Source: CAYSUS01 sp964434165
Lineage (GTDB): Bacteria > Planctomycetota > Planctomycetia > Pirellulales > Thermoguttaceae
DNA length: 64,000 nt
Assembly: GCA_964434165.1 (NCBI GenBank)
Contig: CAYSUS010000019.1
Coordinates: 1 to 64,000, forward strand
Direction of reading: 5' to 3'
Made by a program: the position numbers and the translations under genes. Every line of letters begins with the position of its first letter. Within the stretch, counting starts at the first letter, position 1. The notes under the pieces were generated by a model that worked only from the letters and a program-made list of their open reading frames with translations, did no database searches and had not been told where the DNA came from. Below, one piece after another: positions 39,086 to 46,749 of this stretch.

Positions 39086-41998
39086 CTACCGCCGCCCACC
39101 GTCGCTCTTGCTCAGCTCCTGCTCGAGCCAGCCCAGGTACTCCTGGCTGCCCGCGACGACGGGCAGGGCGAGCAGTTCGGGGGTGCGGTCGGGCTGGAGG
39201 CCGCGAATGGCCCGTTCCACCTGGGGAAAGAGACCTCGCCGGCTCTTGGCGTGACAGACCCACTGCGAGTTCGACTGGATCTCGCCCTGCCGGCGAAACA
39301 CCCGAACCACCGGACCGTAAACCCGGACGTCCACCGCGAGGGTCTTCTCGACCAGGGCGCGGGCGATCCGGTCGGCCGCCACGGCCGAATCCACGCTGAC
39401 GACGACCTCGATCGCATCGGAGCCGGCAGGCGCGGCCTGCGCCGGGGCCGGGGCGCCGAGCGCCGCTTCGATCTTGGCCACGGCCCCCCGAACCGCCTGG
39501 GTCGCCCGGGCGCGGAGCGCCTTGGTGTCGGCGTGGGTGGATGCGTCGAGATCCTTCAGCAGCGCGTCGAGGTCGGGCAAGGCCTCGCGCGAGAGAGTGC
39601 CGTAGTCGCCCAGCGACGTGACGATCCGCATCAGATCGCGGAGCATCGCGCCGTCGTCGCGCTGGAAGGCCTCCGCCCCGGCGTCGCGGAGGTTGCGCAC
39701 GGCCTTGGTGTACGCCGGAACGGCCTTCCGCGGATCGGGCTCCACCCGCGACAGGGCCAGGAGGGCCGCCGACTCCAGCGCCCGCTCCGTCTTGCCCGGC
39801 TGGGAGTCATCCTTCAGCGAGCCGGGCTCTCCGATGCGAGCGACGACCTCGCACAGGGTCGGCACGGCCTGCTGGGCCCGCTTGTCGCCTGAGTCGAGTC
39901 GCCCTAGCGCGACCGCCACTCCGCCGCGGACCAGATCGTTCTTGTGTGTCAGGGCCGGGGTCAGGCCGTCGGCCACTGCATCGACGAGGTGGTCGCTCCG
40001 CTGCACGGAATACCAGTCCCAGTCGATCAGCTTCTGGCACGTGGCGGCGGCCGACGCCGCGTTGCCTTCGGCCACGGCGGCCAGGAGCTCGCCCGCGGCC
40101 ACCGCGTCGGACCTGCCGTCCTTCAGGACGTCGAGGGCCGCCTGGCGGACTTCGACACGGCCGTTCCATCCGGCCCGCTGCACCAGCGCGGCGGCCACTT
40201 CGTCCGAGCTCCCCACGGCGGCGGCCAGCCCGGCCGCCGCCCTGCTTCGCAGCGCGGCGTCCGCGGCCCCTTCCTCGAGGACCTTCAGCAGGGCCGGGGC
40301 CGCGTCCGCAGGGCGGGCAAGGTCCGCCTGCAAGGCGAGGTCCGCGATGCGAATCCGAAACGACGTGGAGGCCGACGACTGCCCGCGAAGCACCTCGGCC
40401 AGGTAGTCATTGCGGGTGCGGAGGACTTCGACCAGAATCTGCCGGGCTTCGTCGTTGTCCTGGATGACCTCTTCCATCAACGCCGGGGCCGCGGATTCCG
40501 GCGGCGCGGCGACGATCGCCTCGGCCGCCGCCTTGCGAACGTCCTCGTGCTCGTCCCGAAGCGCCGAAGAGACCAGGGCCTCCGTGGTCGGCCCATCCAG
40601 CGACCCGATCTGGCCCAGCAGCCGAGCGGCCCCGGCCCGGTAGGTGTGGCCGCCCTCGGCGTCGCGCGCCAGCCCTTGCACCACAAGCGGGGCGTTCTTC
40701 GAGCCGGGCTGGAGGATCACGGCAAGCAACGGGGCGAGCGCGGGCTCGACCGACGCCGGCATCCCCTCCCAGGCACGCTTCGCGGCGTGCAGCGCCTCGG
40801 CCCAGGCCTTCTCGTCGGGGTCGGGCTCGCCCGCCTCCGTGGAGGCGACCATGCCCAACTGGTAGCCGATCAGGAAGTACTCGGCCTCCGCCTCCTCCTT
40901 CGACCCGACCTCCTCCATTTCGTACATGGGGTCGGCGACGAAACGTACCATTTGCTCGGCCGGCAGCGCCCGCCAGTCGGCGATCTCCCTCACCCGGCAA
41001 CGGAGGGCCAGCACATCGGGCTCGGGCGCCGCCCCCTCGAACCGCACCAGGCCGGTCTCGTCGCATTCCAGAAACGTGCCCTCCCACACATCGGCCTGGA
41101 GGTGCTCGTCGTATCCGACCAGGCGGATACCCAGCGCCGGCCAGCCGGCCAGGTAGGTCCCTCCGCCGCCCTGGAGGCTCAACGGCAGGGTCACGGCCAT
41201 GACCACGCCCAGCACGACCGCCCCGGTCGTGATGTTCGTGATCGCCGAGACCGCCACGCTCCGCACGAAATCGATCTCCAGGGCCAGCCAGTAAAGCACC
41301 CCGAGCACCACGGCGCCCACCACGAACGCCGGACCGAGGAACCGGGGCGGCAGGCGGTCGGCCTGATAGAGCGAGAGCGCCAGCACGCAGTAGGCCGCCG
41401 TGATGAGCACCGGAAACACCGCGGCGGCGGGATCGGGCGCCTCCTCGCCGACCGCGCGGCATGCGAGCATCAACACGCCGGCCCCGACGACCAGCGACGC
41501 CTCGATTGCCAGAACCAGCGTGACGACCGGACCAAACAAGTAGGCCGCGACGGCGGTCGCCCCCAGGGTGACGGCTATGAACGCGGCCAGCCAGACCCTG
41601 GCCGACTGCCACCAGGGCGACGTCTCGGTCGCAGACTCCTCCTCCGCCTCCGCCCCCCCGCCGGTGTCGCCTTCGGGCATATCGACCGCCTCCACCGGCC
41701 GCTCACGCCCCGGCAGCTCCCCGTCGCAATACGGGCAGAGCATGTCCTCGGGGAAAACCCGGGCGTCGCACATCGGGCATCGCTCGACCTCGGGCCTCTT
41801 CCGCCGCCTCTTCCTCTTGCGCGTGGAGCGCGGCACGTCCGGGCGCCCCGGCTGGACCAGCTCGGGGGTGCTGTCCTCCCACTCGCCCGACGGCACCGCC
41901 CACACGGCGTCGCATCGCGGGCAACGGACGTTCTTGCCCTCGCGGCCGTCCAGCACTTGCAGGCGCACTCCACAGGTGCACTTGATCTTCGTAACCAT
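39086..41998 (-). CDS. Large membrane protein: zinc ribbons, TM domain and HEAT-like repeats
   Basis: The protein is 970 residues. Two zinc ribbons open it: C-T-C...C-P-R-C (IKCTCGVRL...VRCPRCDAVW, residues 5-35) and CPMCDARVFPEDMLCPYCDG (about 75-95), separated by a very basic stretch (RKRKRRRKR). About seven transmembrane helices follow between 135 and 290. From about 370 to 870 there are Ala/Leu-rich HEAT-like helical repeats (for example LLGQIGSLDGPTTEALVSSAL and VALGRLDSGDKRAQQAV). The last 80 residues form a small beta domain. The full architecture is not one I recognise. Zinc ribbons plus scaffold repeats suggest an assembly or quality-control role, which is an inference. Confidence 0.72.
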   Translation of the reverse strand: MVTKIKCTCGVRLQVLDGREGKNVRCPRCDAVWAVPSGEWEDSTPELVQPGRPDVPRSTRKRKRRRKRPEVERCPMCDARVFPEDMLCPYCDGELPGRERPVEAVDMPEGDTGGGAEAEEESATETSPWWQSARVWLAAFIAVTLGATAVAAYLFGPVVTLVLAIEASLVVGAGVLMLACRAVGEEAPDPAAAVFPVLITAAYCVLALSLYQADRLPPRFLGPAFVVGAVVLGVLYWLALEIDFVRSVAVSAITNITTGAVVLGVVMAVTLPLSLQGGGGTYLAGWPALGIRLVGYDEHLQADVWEGTFLECDETGLVRFEGAAPEPDVLALRCRVREIADWRALPAEQMVRFVADPMYEMEEVGSKEEAEAEYFLIGYQLGMVASTEAGEPDPDEKAWAEALHAAKRAWEGMPASVEPALAPLLAVILQPGSKNAPLVVQGLARDAEGGHTYRAGAARLLGQIGSLDGPTTEALVSSALRDEHEDVRKAAAEAIVAAPPESAAPALMEEVIQDNDEARQILVEVLRTRNDYLAEVLRGQSSASTSFRIRIADLALQADLARPADAAPALLKVLEEGAADAALRSRAAAGLAAAVGSSDEVAAALVQRAGWNGRVEVRQAALDVLKDGRSDAVAAGELLAAVAEGNAASAAATCQKLIDWDWYSVQRSDHLVDAVADGLTPALTHKNDLVRGGVAVALGRLDSGDKRAQQAVPTLCEVVARIGEPGSLKDDSQPGKTERALESAALLALSRVEPDPRKAVPAYTKAVRNLRDAGAEAFQRDDGAMLRDLMRIVTSLGDYGTLSREALPDLDALLKDLDASTHADTKALRARATQAVRGAVAKIEAALGAPAPAQAAPAGSDAIEVVVSVDSAVAADRIARALVEKTLAVDVRVYGPVVRVFRRQGEIQSNSQWVCHAKSRRGLFPQVERAIRGLQPDRTPELLALPVVAGSQEYLGWLEQELSKSDGGRR

Positions 41999-42193
41999 CG
42001 CGACCGCTTTTCAAAACGGATACGTCTGTACGTCGTCTTGCAGCCCACGTGGCTGCCGGGACGTCGCAGCCACGATCCCGCGAGAAACACCCAACCGCCT
42101 ATGAAGCGTATACGTTTCGCCGGCTTTCCACAACCACAGGGCCGCCTCGGGGCTCGCCGCGATGGGGAGAAGACGCGAACGTCGCGCCGCCGT

Positions 42194-43375
42194 TCACCAT
42201 TCCTTAACCGTTCCCTCACTCGCCGCTTGCGCGTGGCGCACGGGAAGATCGTCTCGCGCCTCGCGCAGCGGCTCCTGCCCCAGGCGCAGGAACCACCGCT
42301 GGAGCACGACGCGGCGCACGAACCACCGCTGCCCGAAAAGCGCGCCGGCGGCCGCGCGCCGCAGCCAGACCGGAATGTCGCGCATCGGTCCGCCCGACTG
42401 GCGCCGTCCGAACCGCGCGACGATCCCTCGGGCGTAGCCTTCCAGGCGCGAAGGCGAGTAGTCCCCGCGCGCCCCAAGGATGGTGGCGGCGGCCATCAAG
42501 CCCGACTCGACGGCCGGGCGGATGCCTTCCCCGCTTTGCGCGTAGGCCAGCCCGGCGGCGTCGCCCACCACGAGCAGCCCTGCGTCCACCAGCCGCCTCG
42601 GCGATCGGTCGTGCAGGAAGTACGCGTGCCCGCGGTAGCGCCCGGGCAGCACGCGGGGCACGCGGCCGCAGTCGGCCAGCCATCGGCGAAACGACTCCAC
42701 GTGCGAGCCCAGCCCGTCGGGGTCCTCGCGTCCCAGTCCCACGTTCAGGTAGTCGCCCTTGCGGAAGCACCACCCGTATCCGGCCAGATCGGGGCAGAAG
42801 AAGACCTCCGGCGTCGGCCCCCGGACGCCGCACTCCTCTCGCGCCTCGGGCGGGAGCAGCAGCTCGATCTCCTGCGCGACCACCGGGCCGGCGCCGCCGG
42901 CTCCCTCCTCGACCCGCTGTCGGGCCACGGGGCAGAAATGCCCGCCCGCCGCGACGAGCATGGGTGTCCGCCACCGGTCATTGACGATCCATCGATCCCC
43001 GTCGCGAACCGCGGTCCGGACCGCCTGGCCTGCCGCCACTTCCGCCCCGGTCCGCCGCAGAAGGTAATGGTCGAACTCGCAGCGGCGGATGCCGTAGCTG
43101 ACCGGCCGCGGGTACTCCACGGCGACGGTCTTCCCGCCGATCAGCCCCACGCGAAAGCCCGTGATCGGCTGGATCACGCACGCGCGCCCGTACTGCTGCG
43201 GATCGAGGTCGAGCAGGTCGACCACGGCGGGGGTGATCCAGCCGGCGCAGACCTTGTCGCGCGGGAAGGTCGCCTTGTCGATGACCAGGACGCGCCCGCC
43301 CGACGCGCGGAGCCTGCCCGCGCAGGACGAACCGGCCGGCCCGCCCCCCACCACGATGACGTCGTAGTCCTGCAT
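42194..43375 (-). CDS. Geranylgeranyl-reductase-family FAD oxidoreductase
   Basis: The protein is 393 residues. The Rossmann motif DVIVVGGGPAGSSCAGRL opens it; KVCAGWITP, CEFDHYLLRR, GYGWCFRKGDYLNVGLG and LLVVGDAAGLAYAQSGEGI follow, all typical of the geranylgeranyl reductase family. These flavoenzymes reduce C=C bonds in prenyl or other lipid chains, and some bacterial members act on menaquinone or membrane lipids. The ATG at 43375 is 20 bases after the cfa stop. A 706-residue frame covering both genes is an artefact of overlapping frames. Pairing with CFA synthase suggests a joint lipid-modification role. Confidence 0.88.
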   Translation of the reverse strand: MQDYDVIVVGGGPAGSSCAGRLRASGGRVLVIDKATFPRDKVCAGWITPAVVDLLDLDPQQYGRACVIQPITGFRVGLIGGKTVAVEYPRPVSYGIRRCEFDHYLLRRTGAEVAAGQAVRTAVRDGDRWIVNDRWRTPMLVAAGGHFCPVARQRVEEGAGGAGPVVAQEIELLLPPEAREECGVRGPTPEVFFCPDLAGYGWCFRKGDYLNVGLGREDPDGLGSHVESFRRWLADCGRVPRVLPGRYRGHAYFLHDRSPRRLVDAGLLVVGDAAGLAYAQSGEGIRPAVESGLMAAATILGARGDYSPSRLEGYARGIVARFGRRQSGGPMRDIPVWLRRAAAGALFGQRWFVRRVVLQRWFLRLGQEPLREARDDLPVRHAQAASEGTVKEW

Positions 43376-43395
43376 GCACGGGCCCAGACCTGGCG

Positions 43396-44748
43396 TCACG
43401 CCCCCGCGGTGTCGCGATAGAGATACTCCCGGGTCCAGGGCAGATCGTTCGCGCCGCTGCGCGCGAACGTGACCTGGAAGAGCTGGAGGGCTCCGGAGGT
43501 GAAACCTGCCCGCGATCCGCTCAGGTAGAGCCGCCACGTGCGCACGAAGTGATCGTCGTACATTCGGCGGACCTGCTCGACGGCGCGCTCGAACCTCGCT
43601 CGCCAGTGTTCCAGCGTCAGCGCGTAGTGGCGCCGCAGGTTCTCCACGTCCAGCACCGACATCCCGATCGGCTCGAGGATCTCGACCATCTGGCGGATCG
43701 TGGGCGCCACGGCGCCGGGGAAGATCCGCTTGAGGATCCAGCGATCCATGGGGATGGGGTGGTCCCTGCCGATCGAGTGAACCAGGCCCCGCCCCCCGGG
43801 CTTCAGGCACCGCGCGATCACCCGGCCCAGGTCGCGGTAGTGATCCGGTCCCACGTGCTCGAGCATCCCCAACGACACGAAGACGTCGTACTTCACCTGG
43901 ATGTTGCGATAGTCGTCTTCGACAAACTCCACGCGATCGGCAAGGCCTTCGGCCTCGGCCCGCCCGCGCGACAGGGCGACCTGGTTGCGCGACAGGTTGA
44001 ATGCCCGCACGCGCACGCCGTAATGCCGGGCCATGTGCAGCGCCAGGGCCCCCCAGCCGCACCCGGCCTCGACCACCGACTCGCCGGGCTGCAGCCACAC
44101 CTTGCGGCACACGTGGTCCATCTTCGCGCGCTGAGCGTCTTCCAGCGAGTCCTCCGGGTGCCGGAAATAGGCGCAAGTGTAAAGCAGCTCCCGATCGAGC
44201 CAAAGCCGGTAGAAGTCGTTGCCCAGGTCGTAGTGGTGATAGACGTTGCGGCGCGACCGCGAGATCGTGTTCGACGCCAGCCGGCCGAGCCAGCGCGGGA
44301 TGCCTGCCATCCACGGGCGCGATTCGCGCCCCTCAACCGCGGTCCTCCGAAAGATGATCTCCAACAGTCCACTCAGGTCGCCCTCGACCTCGATGCGGCC
44401 GTCGGCGTAGGAGTCGCCGAAACGCACGTCGGGGTCGAGACAGAGTCCGTAGAGCGTGCGGCGGTCGCGAATCGTCACGCGGGCCAGGGGCGCCTCGTTT
44501 GAGACGCGGATCTCGCGCCCGTCCCAGAGGACGATCGCCACGGGCGGGCTTCCCAGCCGCTTGAGCAAACGCCGAAGCATCCGCCGCTCAAGGCCGAAGA
44601 CCCTTCGCGACCCCGAAGGGACGGCGGGGGGCGACCGATCGTGCCGCTCCGCGAAGAAGGGCTGGTCGAGGCTTCCATCCTCCTGGAGAGTCGAGCCGTC
44701 CTTCTCCCATTGCGGACGCTCGGGATCGGAAGCAACGCGCGACGCCAT
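43396..44748 (-). CDS. cfa: Cyclopropane-fatty-acyl-phospholipid synthase (mycolic acid cyclopropane synthase family)
   Basis: The protein is 450 residues: about 50 disordered residues, the Cfa N-terminal domain (SYADGRIEVEGDLSGLLE) and the SAM methyltransferase domain. YHHYDLGNDFYRLWLD and LLYTCAYF are followed by motif I VVEAGCGWGALALHMA, SLGMLEHVGPDHY (active-site Glu) and WILKRIFPGAVAPTIRQM. It transfers a methylene or methyl group from SAM to an unsaturated acyl chain of a membrane phospholipid. The ATG follows AAGGAGGTGA, a near-perfect site. Its own promoter is at 44824-44852. A neighbouring flavoprotein could reduce the methylated product, as in methyl-branched lipid synthesis; this is an inference. 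Confidence 0.93.
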   Translation of the reverse strand: MASRVASDPERPQWEKDGSTLQEDGSLDQPFFAERHDRSPPAVPSGSRRVFGLERRMLRRLLKRLGSPPVAIVLWDGREIRVSNEAPLARVTIRDRRTLYGLCLDPDVRFGDSYADGRIEVEGDLSGLLEIIFRRTAVEGRESRPWMAGIPRWLGRLASNTISRSRRNVYHHYDLGNDFYRLWLDRELLYTCAYFRHPEDSLEDAQRAKMDHVCRKVWLQPGESVVEAGCGWGALALHMARHYGVRVRAFNLSRNQVALSRGRAEAEGLADRVEFVEDDYRNIQVKYDVFVSLGMLEHVGPDHYRDLGRVIARCLKPGGRGLVHSIGRDHPIPMDRWILKRIFPGAVAPTIRQMVEILEPIGMSVLDVENLRRHYALTLEHWRARFERAVEQVRRMYDDHFVRTWRLYLSGSRAGFTSGALQLFQVTFARSGANDLPWTREYLYRDTAGA

Positions 44749-44823
44749 GACCGTCACCTCCTTGGGGTTGTGTGAAAGATGAGAGCACCTCGCGCCTCGC
44801 AACAAGGCGGAACCGCTCTTGCT

Positions 44824-44852
44824 ATCATAGCGATTCCCCCCGCGACTGGCAC
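44824..44852 (-). promoter_or_regulatory. Sigma70-like promoter for cfa
   Basis: On the minus strand GTGCCA (44852-44847) and TATGAT (44829-44824) are separated by 17 bp. The -10 matches at 5 of 6 and the -35 at 4 of 6. The cfa ATG is about 75 bases downstream. Confidence 0.6.
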
Positions 44853-44922
44853 CACCCCCCAAGGCCTGTTTGCCCGACGGCCGACCCCGACTCTTTGTCG
44901 GGCTGCCGCGCCTGGCCCGTGC

Positions 44923-45906
44923 CTACGCCCCGGGCACTTCCTGCTCGTCGCGCTGCGGACCGCTGACCAGCATCAGGCCGGCGATGGTCAGCCCGATCCC
45001 CAGCGCGATCCACGCGTTCCAGCTCTCGCGAAACAGGACGATGCCGGCGATCGCCCCCATGGCCACCTGGCCCGCGTTGAGCACGTTGGCGTGAACCACC
45101 GTGGTCAGTTGCAGCCCCGTGGTGATCGCCAGAAAGGCGAGGAAGTTGAACACGCCCGCCCCCAGCATGTACGCGAGCTGCTCGGGCGTGGTCGCGGCCA
45201 GGCCGGCCGGGCCAAGACGCACCAGGCTCAATAGCCCCAGGCACGCCACGCCCATCCCCGTGACGATGAGCATGATCACCGACACCGGCACGCCCCGCGC
45301 GCCGGTCACGCGGATCGAGATCGTCAGAAGCGCGAACACCGTCCCGGCCAGGCCCGCGGCGGCCACCCCCAGCACCATCAGGGCCGGCGACGGCGTGCCC
45401 GGCACCAGCGCTCCGGCCCGCACCGCGCCAAAGCGCAACACCACGATGGCCACCAGCAGCAGGGCAATGGCGACGACGGATCGGGTCGGCACGCCCTCGC
45501 CCAGCAGGATCCAGCCCATGAGGGCGCTGCCCGTAAGCATGCAGGCGAACACGGCCGGCATGGAGATCGCCAGGCCCACCACGCGGAAGGCCCACATCAG
45601 CGGCAGGTTGCCCAGCAGTTGCGTGGTGGCCCCGACCGCGGCCAGGAGCAGCAGCCACCGCCACGGCGGCATGGCCTGGCGTCCGCGCCACGCCTGCCAG
45701 GCCAGCCACGGCCCAATGGTCGCCACGGTCACGACCTCCTTGACGGCCGTGGCCCACATCTCGTCGGTCGCCAGTTGGGTCAGCCGGCGCAGGCAGACGT
45801 TGGCCGCCGTGTAGCCCAGGGCGGAGAGGATACAGCAGGCGGTGCCGAGAGCCACGGGACTCAGACCCAGCGGCCGGCGCGGAGGTTCGGGCGGGGCGCG
45901 ATTCAC
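44923..45906 (-). CDS. EamA/DMT-superfamily transporter (10 TM)
   Basis: The protein is 327 residues with ten predicted transmembrane helices in two five-helix halves. Helix 4 carries SMPAVFACMLTGSALMGWILLGEG and helix 9 HANVLNAGQVAMGAIAGIVLF, matching the EamA repeat and its conserved Glu/Pro positions. The substrate is unknown (metabolite or sugar export is usual). The start is taken as GTG at 45906 since no ATG fits; it has no clear ribosome-binding site and is uncertain by a few codons. The gene lies 174 bases upstream of cfa on the same strand. Confidence 0.85.
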   Translation of the reverse strand: MNRAPPEPPRRPLGLSPVALGTACCILSALGYTAANVCLRRLTQLATDEMWATAVKEVVTVATIGPWLAWQAWRGRQAMPPWRWLLLLAAVGATTQLLGNLPLMWAFRVVGLAISMPAVFACMLTGSALMGWILLGEGVPTRSVVAIALLLVAIVVLRFGAVRAGALVPGTPSPALMVLGVAAAGLAGTVFALLTISIRVTGARGVPVSVIMLIVTGMGVACLGLLSLVRLGPAGLAATTPEQLAYMLGAGVFNFLAFLAITTGLQLTTVVHANVLNAGQVAMGAIAGIVLFRESWNAWIALGIGLTIAGLMLVSGPQRDEQEVPGA

Positions 45907-46014
45907 AACCGCATTGTAGCCCGACCTTCGCAGGTCCGACAGGGAGAGGCAGAACGGGCCGTGGGTCTCCCTCCGCGAGAGGTCCGCGGTGGAGGTGGCC
46001 CGTGGCGAGTCGTG

Positions 46015-46130
46015 ATCGCGCGTGGTGTTTCCGTACTCCACACTCGCGTACGCAGTACGGAAGCACGAAGTGCAGGAGCGCCGGCAGCCTGCCCCCCGAC
46101 CTCCGACCTCCGACCTGCCTCGCATCTTGC
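46015..46130. repeat. Iterated words (CCGACCT-type) in the DMT-mop gap
   Basis: Around 46095-46120 the run CCCCGACCTCCGACCTCCGA continues as CCTGCC. Before it lie CGTACTCCACACTCGCGTAC and GCAGTACGGAAGCACGAAG. These resemble the iterated words at 1-110, 29290-29465 and 46655-46705. No gene is seen in this part. Confidence 0.6.
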
Positions 46131-46191
46131 CAAACCCGCGGCCGCCCGGGAGAATGCGACGGAAGGGGACCACTACCCAGGAGGGATCGCC

Positions 46192-46401
46192 ATGAGAGTC
46201 AGCTCGCGGAACGTTTTGGAGGGGACCGTTAAGGCCGTGCACCACGGCGCCGTCAACACCGAGGTCGTCCTGGAGCTCGCCGGCGGGCAGGAGATCGTCT
46301 CGGTCATCACCAAGGCCTCGGCCGAGCGCCTGGAACTGGAGGTCGGCAAGACGGTCCACGCGCTGGTCAAGGCCTCGAACGTGATCCTCGCCGTCGATTG
46401 A
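46192..46401 (+). CDS. mop: Molbindin (Mop/TOBE domain) molybdate-binding protein
   Basis: The protein is 69 residues, a single TOBE/Mop domain: SSRNVLEGTVKAVHHGAVNTEV, then ELAGGQEIVSVITKASAERL, ending in VHALVKASNVILAVD. Single-domain molbindins assemble as hexamers that store molybdate or tungstate. CAGGAGGGA at 46178-46186 stands before the ATG; longer in-frame reading upstream is not supported. No mod transport gene is linked; the nearby ABC ATPase is of the sugar type. Confidence 0.93.
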   Translation: MRVSSRNVLEGTVKAVHHGAVNTEVVLELAGGQEIVSVITKASAERLELEVGKTVHALVKASNVILAVD

Positions 46402-46484
46402 TGCCCGAGGCGGCGCTCGGCCCAGTCCGCCCTCGACGGTTCGGCCACTCCCACCGTGTGCAGGTGCACCGGAGCGGCACCTCA

Positions 46485-46613
46485 ACGCCCCGCGAGCGCG
46501 TGTGGACGGCGTTTGCCCACGAGAAGCCCGACCGCGTGCCGGCCTGGTGCGGGGCCTCAGAGGGCTTCGGGGACATGGCCTTGCGCCGGCTGGAGTTCGA
46601 CGACATCGACCGA
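46485..46613 (+). pseudogene. N-terminal fragment of a uroporphyrinogen-decarboxylase-family gene
   Basis: In frame, 46485-46613 reads TPRERVWTAFAHEKPDRVP then AWCGASEGFGDMALRRLEFD. This closely follows the opening of UroD/MtaA/CmuA-like proteins (TPRERVxxAxxHExPDRVP, then WxGASPEF and a regular helix). The similarity stops near 46613, the rest of the roughly 340-residue enzyme is absent, and simple repeats begin. It looks like a truncated remnant. Confidence 0.7.
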
Positions 46614-46654
46614 AGTGCGAGTCCAAGTCCGCGCAAGGTTTCGGTCATTCCCTG

Positions 46655-46705
46655 ATTCGTACTTCGGGTTCGTTTCGTATTTCGTGCTTCGTGTTTCGGA
46701 TTTGG
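46655..46705. repeat. TTTCGTATTTCGTGCTTCGTG iterated words
   Basis: From 46655 the run ATTCGTACTTCGGGTTCG continues as TTTCGTATTTCGTGCTTCG and TGTTTCGGATTTGG. Read on the other strand it matches the ACGAAACACGAAAC words at 29290-29330. Confidence 0.7.
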
Positions 46706-46749
46706 CCTGGGGTATTTCATACTCGCGGCTCCGCTGAGCGCCTGCCACG

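Larger units (their letters stand above)
46402..46749. other. Intergenic region holding a gene fragment and simple repeats
   Basis: This 348-base gap between mop and the ABC ATPase gene holds the uroporphyrinogen-decarboxylase-like fragment (46485-46613) and the iterated-word repeat (46655-46705). No promoter was recognised. Confidence 0.5.

Noticed and set aside
39944..43420. 1158-residue plus-strand frame opposite the zinc-ribbon and flavoprotein genes
   Set aside because: Antisense shadow with no domain; the minus strand carries recognisable zinc ribbons and a Rossmann fold.
42194..44314. 706-residue fusion of the flavoprotein with upstream sequence
   Set aside because: The upstream part is an out-of-frame reading of cfa. 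The flavoprotein has its own start at 43375 directly before the Rossmann motif.
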